Notes under the pieces: generated by a model
The model's database searches: none
Told to the model about the DNA's origin: nothing
Seen by the model: the letters and a program-made list of their open reading frames with translations, nothing else
In this document: positions 9,354-17,210 of the stretch, piece by piece
How the letters are laid out: the number at the start of each line of letters is the position of its first letter
Numbering within the stretch: the stretch's first letter is position 1
From: Bacillus tuaregi
Lineage (GTDB): Bacteria > Bacillota > Bacilli > Bacillales > Cytobacillaceae
DNA: 64,000 nucleotides
Assembly: GCF_900104575.1 (NCBI RefSeq)
Contig: NZ_LT629731.1
Coordinates: forward strand, 3,874,016 to 3,938,015
Direction of reading: 5' to 3'
Program-made: the position numbers and the translations under genes

Positions 9354-9391
9354 CATATAAAGGGATAATAAAACCATTATCCCTTTATATG
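9354..9391 (-). terminator. Terminator after cadA
   Basis: 16-nt perfect arms (9354-9369 and 9376-9391) with a 6-nt loop, 10 nt past the cadA stop. Confidence 0.8.
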
Positions 9392-9401
9392 AAACAGTAT
9401 T

Positions 9402-11534
9402 TTATTCTTTAACTTTTAATAATCGTAAGCTGTTTAAAGTTACAAGCAATGTTGCCCCCATATCGGCAAATATAGCTATCCATAACGTTAACCAACCCGG
9501 TACAACTAAAAGTAAAGCAATAGCTTTAACTACTAGAGAGAAGGTAATATTTTGCTTAATGGTTCTCAATGCTTTTCGACTTAGTTTCATCGTAAACGGT
9601 AATTTACTTAAATCATCTGACATTAAAGCAATATCGGCTGTTTCAAGTGCTGTATCCGTTCCAGCTCCACCCATTGCAACCCCAACTGTTGATGCCGCAA
9701 GAGCTGGAGCATCATTTACTCCATCTCCAACCATCGCCACACTATGATACTTTTCGCGAAGTTGTTTAATATAGTTCAATTTATCTTCTGGAAGGAGATC
9801 GGCCTTAATATCAGATACACCAACCTCTTTACCAATTGCTTCTGCTGTACGTTGGTTATCACCAGTAAGCATAACAGTTTTTTCAATTCCTAGTTGATGA
9901 AGTTTTTGAATAACTTCTTTAGATGTTTTTCTTACTTGATCAGCCACAGCAATTAAACAGAGAATTGCGTTGACGGTTCCAAGAATCATGACCGTTTTTC
10001 CTTGTGTTTGTAGGGTTGAAATTTGTTCAGAAATGGTTTTATCTATACCATTTGGAAGAATTTCCTCAAACATACTAGGACTTCCTACATAATACATCTC
10101 GTCCTTAACTTTTGCTTTTATACCCTTACCAGTTATAGATTGAAAATCTTCAACAGATACTTCATTATAATTTAATCCGTTTGCTTCTGCTTTTTTCATA
10201 ATTGCTGAAGCAAGTGGATGTTGTGATCCTTTTTCCAACGCTGCTGTGATGGTCAATAACTCATTTTCATTTCCGCCAAATGTTACGATTTCTGTTACTG
10301 CTGGAACCCCTTTTGTTAATGTTCCTGTTTTATCAAAAGCAATAACCTTCAATGCACCGGCTTCTTCTAGGTGGATTCCACCTTTGATTAAAACACCATT
10401 TCTTGCTGCGTTTCCTATTGCGGTCACAACAGAAACAGGCGTAGAAACAACTAATGCACAAGGACAACCAACGACTAGTACGGATAACCCTTGATATATC
10501 CATTCGCTCCAATCTCCGCCAAATAATGGTGGGACAATAGCGATTAAAAAGGCTAATACAACAATTGCCGGAGTATAATATTTGGCAAATTTATCAACAA
10601 ATGCTTGAGAAGGAGCGCGTTCTGCCTGAGCTTCTTCTACTAAATGAATTATTTTCGAAAGAGTAGTATCTTCCACTAATTTAGTTACTTTTACTTCTAA
10701 TAATCCTTCTTCGTTCAAAGTACCAGCGAATACTTCATCATCAATGGTCTTTGTCACCGGGACAGATTCACCTGTAATCGCAGCTTGGTTTAAGGTAGAT
10801 GTCCCTTTTACAACGATTCCATCCATAGCCAACTTTTGACCCGGTTTCACGATCATAATGTCGCCTACTTGAATGTCATCAACGCTAATCATTAACTCTT
10901 GATTTCCACGTCGTATTAAAGCTTCCTTTGGAGCTATATCCATCAAGGACTCAATGGATTGACGAGCTTTGTCCATAGAATAGCGTTCTAAAGCTTCACT
11001 AATGGCAAAGAGAATAACAACTGTTGCTCCTTCTCCCCATTCACCAATTAATGCAGCCCCAATAATAGCGATTGTCATAAGAGTATTCATATCAAACTTA
11101 AATCTGCTTAGATTTTTAAAGCCTTTAATAAATAAGGAGTAGCCACCAATTAATATAGATGCCGCATATCCGATTGTTGGTACAATATGACCTTCTCCGA
11201 GTTGTTCTCCTAATAACCAACTAACGATTAATAATAGGGCTGAAATATACACTTTAACGTTTTCTTTTTGCTTCCAAAAAGGTTCACGTTCTACTTTTTG
11301 TGCTTTTTCATCTCGTAATTTTAAGTTATCAAAAGCTCCTGCTTTTTCAAGCGCTTCAACCGTTGTATTTCCTACAACTGTTATTTTAGCAGCACCAAAA
11401 TTAACTTGTGCATCCAAAACGCCATCCAGACGTTTCACGTTCTCTTCGAACGTTTTTGAACAGTCTGCTCAGGTGAGTCCTTGAACTCTGTAAGTTTTAG
11501 CTTCTTGGTTGTTTATTTTAGCTTGTTCAGACAT
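9402..11534 (-). CDS. cadA: CadA-type heavy-metal P1B ATPase with an in-frame TGA in its CxxC site
   Basis: P1B-type ATPase exporting Cd(II)/Zn(II)/Pb(II). The whole frame runs from the ATG at 11534 (AGGAG upstream, overlapping the cadC stop by 8 nt) and would give 710 residues, the usual CadA length. Codon 22, at 11471-11469, is TGA where the first Cys of the N-terminal HMA metal site is expected: GLT-stop-ADC, normally GLTCADC. All later motifs are intact: TGES, the CPC metal site ([14 protein letters not shown]), DKTGTLT phosphorylation site, HP locus (SQHPLAS), [12 protein letters not shown]. Three readings are possible: selenocysteine at the TGA (a SECIS-like hairpin follows); restart at the GTG at 11438, giving 678 residues without the HMA site; or a recent nonsense mutation. 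CadA without the HMA domain can keep activity in related proteins. Confidence 0.88.
11427..11471 (-). promoter_or_regulatory. Candidate bacterial SECIS element at the cadA TGA
   Basis: Directly after the TGA (11471-11469) the minus strand can form a two-part hairpin. The upper stem is 6 bp (ACGTTC 11453-11448 with GAACGT 11442-11437) closing a 5-nt loop, GAAGA, whose first base is G. A lower 5-bp stem pairs CAGAC (11467-11463) with GTCTG (11431-11427). The loop starts 21 nt after the TGA. Published bSECIS rules (upper stem 4-16 bp, loop 3-14 nt with G in the first two bases, 16-37 nt from UGA) are all met. Chance folding in coding DNA cannot be excluded. Confidence 0.45.
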
Positions 11535-11895
11535 TGACTTTCATCTCCTTTTTATGAGTTAATGCAATAACCATTAACTGTCTAATATGTTCATCATCAA
11601 GCGAATAAAAGGCTAGTTTGCCTTCTTTTCGGTATTTTACAATCCCTTGTTTATGAAGGGTCCTTAAATGGTGAGATGTCGTTGCAACAGTAGCCCCAAT
11701 GATATTAGCTACATCACACACACAAAGTTCATCATCTTGACATAATGCATAGGAAATTTTTGCCCTATTTTCATCTGCAAGTGCTTTAAATAATTGGGAA
11801 ACACTAGATATATCTTCTTTTTGCATCTCACCTTGTATTCGTTTGACTTTTGCTTCGTCATAACAATAAATATCACAAGTATCTTTCTTACTCAT
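11527..11895 (-). CDS. cadC: CadC, ArsR/SmtB-family metal-sensing repressor
   Basis: 122-residue winged-helix repressor that releases DNA when it binds Cd/Pb/Zn. The ligands of the CadC family are present: the N-terminal CDIYC pair (Cys7, Cys11) and ELCVCD (Cys58, Cys60), with the recognition helix TVATTSHHLRTL. The alpha-5 zinc site (D..H, then H near 114) is also suggested. The gene has an AGGAGG-like site and its stop overlaps the cadA start, the standard cadCA arrangement. Two palindromes in its promoter are the likely operators. Confidence 0.93.
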   Translation of the reverse strand: MSKKDTCDIYCYDEAKVKRIQGEMQKEDISSVSQLFKALADENRAKISYALCQDDELCVCDVANIIGATVATTSHHLRTLHKQGIVKYRKEGKLAFYSLDDEHIRQLMVIALTHKKEMKVNV

Positions 11896-11914
11896 TACTC
11901 ATTATCCCTCCTTT

Positions 11915-11982
11915 TATTCAAGTGTATGTTTGAATATATTATATATTATTACCCTAACATTATTCAAATGATTATTTGAATA
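11915..11982 (-). promoter_or_regulatory. cadCA promoter with two CadC-type operators
   Basis: On the minus strand -35 TTGAAT (11967-11962) and -10 TATAAT (11943-11938) are 18 nt apart. Operator O1 (11961-11982) covers the -35 with 9-nt arms TATTCAAAT/ATTTGAATA; operator O2 (11915-11936) lies at the transcript start with 7-nt arms TATTCAA/TTGAATA. These resemble the known CadC operator of staphylococcal plasmids. Confidence 0.85.
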
Positions 11983-12068
11983 ATGGATAAAAAATTAAAT
12001 AACTCAATAAATTCCATATCCAAACCTACTTATATTAGCAAATGATCATAACGATCAAAACTGTTACA

Positions 12069-12725
12069 TTATTTGAATAGATTTATCAAAGAAGTAAATA
12101 GTTCATTTTCTAGCATGATATATATTCCCAATCCTATAAATACAATTGGAATAATCCATCGCCCGTATTTCTCAAGTGTTTCAGAAACAAATCTGAATCT
12201 CGCAAGACGGTAACCCAGTAAACACCAAATTGCAACCATTATAAAGAATGTAACTACAGTAATAATTAATTGATTTGTTTCTAACGTTGAAAAAATCGGA
12301 ACATAAATTCCAATATTGTCTCCACCATTAGCAAAAGTGATAAAGGCTACACTTAAATAAAACTTATTAAATTTGTTTAACCTAGAAAGAATATTATCAT
12401 CATCATCATCTTCACCTTTGATGAACAGTCTAACTCCTAAATACATTGGAATTAGGCCAAGTAAACCAACCCATTGATCAGCAAGAAGTGTTATCCCAAA
12501 GGTTGCTAAAAGACTGATTAAAACTAGAAGTGCAAAACCTAGATATTGACCAATTACTATATCTCTTGAGTTAATACGTTTCGAAACCTTGTTAACCGTT
12601 TGACCATTACTTGTTTTAGATTGTGACCTTGCCATAGAGAATAACATCATCAAGACAAAAATATCATCAATATTGGTTACAATAAAAGCACCAAGAGCAG
12701 AGATGATTATTAAAATTAAATCCAC
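12069..12725 (-). CDS. cadD: CadD-family cadmium resistance transporter
   Basis: About 218 residues from the GTG at 12725, which is 9 nt after GGGG; the TTG at 12734 touches that site and is less likely. Five or six membrane segments are seen, starting with LILIIISALGAFIVTNIDDIFVLMMLF. The acidic NIDD in the first helix and FANGGDNIGIYVPIF in the middle are typical of the CadD/LysE-like superfamily of cation exporters. A charged loop GEDDDDDN lies in the cytoplasm. It has its own promoter with two CadC-type palindromes, so it is probably part of the CadC regulon, adding a second export route to CadA. Confidence 0.85.
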   Translation of the reverse strand: MDLILIIISALGAFIVTNIDDIFVLMMLFSMARSQSKTSNGQTVNKVSKRINSRDIVIGQYLGFALLVLISLLATFGITLLADQWVGLLGLIPMYLGVRLFIKGEDDDDDNILSRLNKFNKFYLSVAFITFANGGDNIGIYVPIFSTLETNQLIITVVTFFIMVAIWCLLGYRLARFRFVSETLEKYGRWIIPIVFIGLGIYIMLENELFTSLINLFK

Positions 12726-12768
12726 CTGATTCAACCCCTTTATTTTTTATTAATAATTTAATACTCAT

Positions 12769-12853
12769 TAACATTCAAATATTTATTTGAATGTTAAATT
12801 TCATTTTCTATTTTACGTTTACATAAACAAATAGTCAAATGGATATTTGAATA
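12769..12853 (-). promoter_or_regulatory. cadD promoter with two CadC-type operators
   Basis: Minus-strand -35 TTGACT (12838-12833) and -10 TAAAAT (12815-12810), 17 nt apart. O1 (12832-12853) overlaps the -35; O2 (12769-12796) has perfect 12-nt arms around a 4-nt centre just downstream of the start. The half-site TCAAAT matches those upstream of cadC, and both promoters use the same two-operator layout. Confidence 0.82.
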
Positions 12854-12888
12854 AAGAATAAATCGACATGAAATTAGCACTTTGAAAC

Positions 12889-12931
12889 TAAAAAAGGATG
12901 ATTACTTTTCTATTAGGTAATCATCCTTTTT
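12889..12931. terminator. Bidirectional terminator hairpin
   Basis: AAAAAGGATGATTAC and its complement GTAATCATCCTTTTT form a 15-bp stem with a short loop and T-runs on both strands. It follows the frameshifted small gene on the minus strand and insulates it from the cadD promoter. Confidence 0.8.
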
Positions 12932-12944
12932 GGTTATCCAACCA

Positions 12945-13131
12945 TTATTTATTATGAACTGTTACTGTAAATACCATGTAACCCTCTGGACTGTCAGGAT
13001 CATAAGAGTCGATTTTTATTGCTTCTTTCTGAGTATCCGGACCATCTATTCTGGGGATTTTTGGTATTGTTTATATCTAATTGGGAACGTTCCGTTAGGT
13101 TTGGTTTGGGTGTACAACAATTATCAGTCAT
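12945..13131 (-). pseudogene. Small Cys-containing hypothetical gene with a frameshift
   Basis: From the ATG at 13131 (AGGAG 6 nt upstream) the frame reads MTDNCCTPKPNLTERSQLDI and then enters nonsense. Dropping one base in the A5 run of the codons for NTK gives a continuous second half (KIPRIDGPDTQKEAIK ... MVFTVTVHNK) ending at a TAA at 12945. The span is 187 nt, 3x62+1, so a single extra base explains it. A terminator follows. I do not recognise the family; the CC pair near the N terminus and the location suggest a metal-related cargo gene. Confidence 0.5.
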
Positions 13132-13564
13132 AATTTCTCCTATATTTCACAATAACATTGTTAATTAACTTACTATGTATTATCAATAACTTTCTTTATA
13201 GGTGTTACTCAATTATATGGCCCGATTGTAGAACAAGAAAAAACCCTACATATCAATATACAGGATTTATGATCAAAATTTATACAAATTATAAAACCTT
13301 ATTATAAATGGTCAGACTTTTTATAATTAATTAAGGAATTCCCAAAGAAACAATTATGAAACTAGTTAGCATTTATATATAAAAAACTCTAGGATTTAAT
13401 TTCGACATACCTTAAAAAAATTTTCTAATTGAAAAGCGAATAAATTGATTATTGAGACTGAACAAGAAACGACTGACTCTTTTCTAAATCATAATTTCTA
13501 TTTTAACAAAGTTGTGAAAGAATTTACTATTTAATAGTGTACATTAATCGTGTACAGAGTATAG
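13132..13564. other. AT-rich intergenic DNA, probable right end of the island
   Basis: No gene seen. Near the end, two TGTACA hexamers (13538-13543 and 13551-13556) sit within 30 nt of the point where the PH-domain gene loses its sequence, so the island border probably lies here. Confidence 0.45.
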
Positions 13565-13873
13565 TTAACTAAATAGGTCAACCGTTCCCGCTGTTTCTAG
13601 AACAACATTTGCTATACTATGCTCAGCGTAGCTATATCGTCGTAAAGATCTTTTTTTGCTAACAGCACTAGTTCCGTCTAAATGAACAACAGCCTTATTT
13701 GTAAAGCAATACTCATCCGTTTTCGATTTAATTAAGAAGAAAATTTTTTCATTTTCTTCATGCATCACATAATCATCCGCATCTACTTTATCGTAATCTA
13801 CAGGTTTAATGACACTTCCAATATCACTTAAACCAAGTACATCAGATGCAACCTTTTTAAACATGAGCCCCAA
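13565..13873 (-). pseudogene. PH-domain protein (bPH family), C-terminally truncated
   Basis: The reading frame is 102 residues; a start at the ATG 4 codons in gives MFKKVASDVLGLSDIG. It matches the N-terminal part of the bacterial PH-domain family (PF08000 type): FFLIKSKTDEYCFTNKAVVHLDGTSAVSKKRSLRRY and VVLETAGTVDL. Family members continue with several more beta strands, whereas this frame leaves the family after TVDL and stops at 13565. The break coincides with the right side of the mobile island, so the gene was probably cut by integration or a linked deletion. The function of the intact family is unclear. Confidence 0.7.
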
Positions 13874-14047
13874 CTCCTTATCATTTCTTTAATCATGTAC
13901 AGTTCCATATTCATTATAGTGTATTAAACACACAAGGCATTTACATACTCTTTACTATTTTATGAAAAAAGCGAAAAAAATAACTTCTATTTTTCATATC
14001 TTTTTATTACATTTGAATATATAGATTAGCTACCAAAGGATGATCTC

Positions 14048-14651
14048 ATGACATTATTTATTTCTATACTGGCTTATGCGTTAGGTTCCATTCCAACTGC
14101 CTTAATCGTGGGTAAAGTGTTCTTTCATATTGATATACGTGAGCACGGAAGTAATAATCCGGGTGCCACTAATACCCTTAGAGTTCTTGGCAAAAAAGCA
14201 GCTATACTCGTCTTGCTGATAGATGTTGGAAAAGGAGCGTTAGCAGCCTTAATGCCTGATCTTTTACAGGTTGATATTGCCCCACTTCATTCCGGACTAT
14301 TAGCGGTCATTGGCCATTGCTTTCCTATCTTTGCTGGCTTTCGAGGTGGAAAAGCCATCGCTACTACAGCAGGGGCGCTGGTTGTCGCAAATATTGGGCT
14401 ATTTTTTATTACATATATCACTTTTTTTTCTTGTTATCTTTATTACAAAATATGTATTCTTCGGTTCGATTTCAGTAGGAATTGTCTTACTTCTGTATTC
14501 ACTAATGGAGAATGGCTCTGAAAATGACATCCTTTTTATTGTTTTCCTATTATTGCTCATTTTTCTCCATCGGACAAACATTCGTAACTTTATCACTCAT
14601 CAGGAACCTAAAATTAACGACAAGAACTTAGCAAAAGACCGGATTAAATAG
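14048..14651 (+). pseudogene. plsY: Acyl-phosphate:glycerol-3-phosphate acyltransferase PlsY, frameshifted
   Basis: PlsY makes lysophosphatidic acid at the membrane. The first frame has motif 1 (GSIPTALIVGK), motif 2 (GSNNPGATNTLRVLGKK) and motif 3 (HCFPIFAGFRGGKAIAT), then runs into FFSCYLYYK and stops at 14521. Removing one T from the T8 run at 14422-14429 joins it to the second frame, which continues as ITKYVFFGSISVGIVLLLYS to a stop at 14651. The span is 604 nt, 3x201+1, so the intended protein is 200 residues. The ribosome site AAAGGATG is good. It may be a paralogue, since an intact plsY is expected elsewhere; a sequencing slip or phase variation is also possible. Confidence 0.85.
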
Positions 14652-14663
14652 AGTGTCAGGCAC

Positions 14664-14700
14664 TGCAAAAAGACAAAATAGACCATTTTGTCTTTTTGCA
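14664..14700. terminator. Bidirectional terminator after plsY
   Basis: 16-nt perfect arms (TGCAAAAAGACAAAAT and complement) with a 5-nt loop, between the convergent plsY and thioredoxin-like genes. Confidence 0.85.
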
Positions 14701-14715
14701 ATGAACACCATTTAG

Positions 14716-15276
14716 TTATTTACGCTTAGTTAATACCGATATAATACTATCTGCAACGGTATGCCAGATTTCTTCCTCTCGCATATATCTTTCTCTTAAG
14801 TGCTTATACATTTCCATTTGTTTATCTTGAAAATCCGGGCTCTCTTGGTCAGGAAGCTTATTGCGTTCACTAATGACAAGTTCCTGGAGCTTTTCTGCCC
14901 GTGGACCCCAGACCGCCTTCTCCTGACCATTATCATTAATAAAAATAAAAATCGGTATGGATCTGGCTGTTCCATTTGTTAAATATTGATCCATTAATTC
15001 AAGATTTTGGTCACGTAATATAAATCGAACTTCCATCCCAGCTTCTTCGGCTAACCTAAGTAGAATAGGGTTATTTAACATGGCATCACCGCACCAATCC
15101 TCTGTTAGGACAATCACCTTTAGCCCTTTGTTTTTTATCGTTTGTATTTGTTCCCTTTCTACCTGATTCAATGAATACTCCGAGTAAATCTTATTCATCT
15201 CATCCTTATTTACCTTCATCCCAGCTACATACTCTTCGAATGTTAGACCCTTCTGATACCAATTTAATAAATTCAT
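14716..15276 (-). CDS. Thioredoxin-fold family protein (Thioredoxin_9-like)
   Basis: 186 residues from the ATG at 15276 (GGTGG 7 nt upstream). The thioredoxin-like core starts near residue 52 (KVIVLTEDWCGDAM), with a single active-site Cys rather than CxxC, then a SIPIFIFIN strand with the cis-Pro. A helical C-terminal extension holds EEIWHTVADSI. Related proteins are common in Bacillus and of unknown role; the lack of a second Cys argues against a normal dithiol oxidoreductase. It is convergent with plsY. Confidence 0.75.
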   Translation of the reverse strand: MNLLNWYQKGLTFEEYVAGMKVNKDEMNKIYSEYSLNQVEREQIQTIKNKGLKVIVLTEDWCGDAMLNNPILLRLAEEAGMEVRFILRDQNLELMDQYLTNGTARSIPIFIFINDNGQEKAVWGPRAEKLQELVISERNKLPDQESPDFQDKQMEMYKHLRERYMREEEIWHTVADSIISVLTKRK

Positions 15277-15476
15277 TGCCAACCCACCTTTTTCCCTTTT
15301 TAAAAGAATTATTTTATCATTTTACCCATACTTTCACTGTGCTTATCAAATGTTTTGACTCAAGTTACTAAAAATACTCTCATTATATATTTCAAACTAA
15401 AATTATAACTTTATCTATTACTCTTAACAAATCCATAAATATTATTAATTATCTCAAGCTTATCTATTGTGAATAC

Positions 15477-15506
15477 TTGTACTATGCGCAAAATATAAAC
15501 TATTAT
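15477..15506 (+). promoter_or_regulatory. Candidate sigma-A promoter of opuE
   Basis: TTGTAC (15477-15482) and TATTAT (15501-15506), spacer 18 nt. No sigma-B promoter of the B. subtilis opuE type was recognised. Confidence 0.45.
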
Positions 15507-15559
15507 AGGAATAGATAGAATACAATATCAATATAATAATACTTTAAAGGAGAATTTTT

Positions 15560-17053
15560 ATGTCAAACGAAACCTATCAGCTCATTGCTATTGTGTTATA
15601 TATGGCAGTTATGTTGTGGATTGGTTGGTATGCCTATAAAAGGACAGCTAATTTAACGGATTATATGCTAGGAGGTCGTTCGTTAGGACCCGCAGTCACT
15701 GCATTAAGTGCCGGTGCAGCAGACATGAGTGGATGGCTTTTAATGGGATTACCTGGGGGCATCTATGTTTCAGGTCTAGCAGATGCTTGGATTGCTATCG
15801 GATTAACGATAGGAGCCTATTGTAATTGGTTTTTTGTAGCACCTCGTTTGCGCTCCTATACACAAATTGCAAATGACTCGATTACCATTCCTAGTTATTT
15901 AGAGAACCGATTTCATGATTCCACAAAACTATTGAGAATTATTTCCGGTTTAGTGATCCTCGTTTTTTTCACCTTCTATGTGTCCTCTGGAATGGTTGCC
16001 GGCGGCGTTTTCTTTGAAAACACCTTTAATGTCAGCTATCATACTGGACTCTTAATCGTCAGTGGCGTTGTTGTAGCCTATACATTATTTGGCGGATTTC
16101 TAGCAGTTAGCTATACTGATTTCCTTCAAGGACTTATGATGCTATTTGCTTTAATACTTGTTCCTGCTCTTGCGGTCTTTCATACAGGCGGTCCAGCAGA
16201 GACGATCAATACCATTCGTACAATCGATCCTACTCTTCTTAACCTTTTTAGAGGTACGACCTTCCTCGGAATTATATCAGCACTAGCTTGGGGGTTAGGC
16301 TATTTCGGACAGCCCCATATCATTGTTCGCTTTATGGCCATTACTAGTGTAAAAGAAATTAAGAATGCCCGCCGAATTGGAATTGGCTGGATGATTTTTT
16401 CCTTAATTGGCACTATGTTAACCGCATTTATTGGAATTGCCTTTTTTGCCAAACATACAGAATATACATTAAACAATCCTGAGGCAGTGTTCCTTACTTT
16501 AGGTCAAATTCTTTTTCACCCGCTTTTTGCCGGATTCCTATTAGCCGCTGTTTTGGCAGCCATTATGAGTACTATTTCTTCACAATTAATCGTTACATCA
16601 AGTGCACTTGTTGAGGATTTATACAAGGTACTGCTTCGCCAGGATGCTAGTGATAAAGAATATGTCTTCTTAGGAAGAATGGCTGTACTAGCGGTGGCAA
16701 TTGTTGCTGCGTTTATGGCATTTGAGCAGGACAATACCATTTTAAATCTGGTCGCATATGCTTGGGCTGGTTTTGGTGGGGCTTTCGGTCCAATAATACT
16801 TTTAAGTCTATTCTGGAGGAAAATGACCAGCTGGGGAGCATTTGCCGGAATGGTATCCGGTGCTGTTACTGTTATTCTATGGGCCAATTTTACAAAGGCA
16901 GGAATAATCCCATTTCAGCTGTACGAGATTGTTCCAGGGTTTATCATAAATCTCATCTTTTCTATTGTAGTTAGCTTATTCACCTTCAAATCTAACAAAG
17001 GAATTGAGAAAGCATTTGATGAAACGATAGCTATGACGAAAAACAACCAATAA
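15560..17053 (+). CDS. opuE: Sodium/proline symporter OpuE (PutP family)
   Basis: 497 residues with about 13 membrane helices; takes up proline with Na+ for osmoprotection or as a nutrient. SSS-family features include MLGGRSLGPAVTALSAGAADMSGW in helix 2, GYFGQPHIIVRF near 250 and the helix-8 serine-rich AAIMSTISSQLIVTSSALVEDLY with Na+-binding Ser/Thr. Its place beside gatCAB and the camS-ligA-pcrA block matches B. subtilis opuE. An AAAGGAG site precedes the ATG. Nearby prd genes suggest proline is also a growth substrate, so uptake may serve both roles. Confidence 0.93.
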   Translation: MSNETYQLIAIVLYMAVMLWIGWYAYKRTANLTDYMLGGRSLGPAVTALSAGAADMSGWLLMGLPGGIYVSGLADAWIAIGLTIGAYCNWFFVAPRLRSYTQIANDSITIPSYLENRFHDSTKLLRIISGLVILVFFTFYVSSGMVAGGVFFENTFNVSYHTGLLIVSGVVVAYTLFGGFLAVSYTDFLQGLMMLFALILVPALAVFHTGGPAETINTIRTIDPTLLNLFRGTTFLGIISALAWGLGYFGQPHIIVRFMAITSVKEIKNARRIGIGWMIFSLIGTMLTAFIGIAFFAKHTEYTLNNPEAVFLTLGQILFHPLFAGFLLAAVLAAIMSTISSQLIVTSSALVEDLYKVLLRQDASDKEYVFLGRMAVLAVAIVAAFMAFEQDNTILNLVAYAWAGFGGAFGPIILLSLFWRKMTSWGAFAGMVSGAVTVILWANFTKAGIIPFQLYEIVPGFIINLIFSIVVSLFTFKSNKGIEKAFDETIAMTKNNQ

Positions 17054-17174
17054 TAAGCATGAAAAGGTCATAGCTGCAGCCGTTCTTTTTTGTCATATTC
17101 CATCCTTTCCCGGGAAATTATCAATATATTTGTCAATTTTCCTTTGGTATTCTTAATCATTTATATGTGCAATC

Positions 17175-17206
17175 AAAAAAGCTGATGGAATAGCCATCAG
17201 CTTTTT
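17175..17206. terminator. Terminator between opuE and gatB
   Basis: GCTGATGG/CCATCAGC stem (17181-17188, 17194-17201), 5-nt loop, with A-run and T-run on both sides; ends gatCAB and possibly opuE. Confidence 0.88.
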
Positions 17207-17210
17207 CATA

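Noticed and set aside
12930-13133. 67-codon plus-strand frame
   Set aside because: It is antisense to the small frameshifted minus-strand gene, which has the ribosome site and protein-like sequence.
13538-13556. TGTACA pair as a LexA-type operator
   Set aside because: The sequence does not match the Bacillus LexA box and no gene is positioned for it.
14399-14596. Minus-strand frame over plsY
   Set aside because: Shadow of the conserved plsY reading frame on the other strand.
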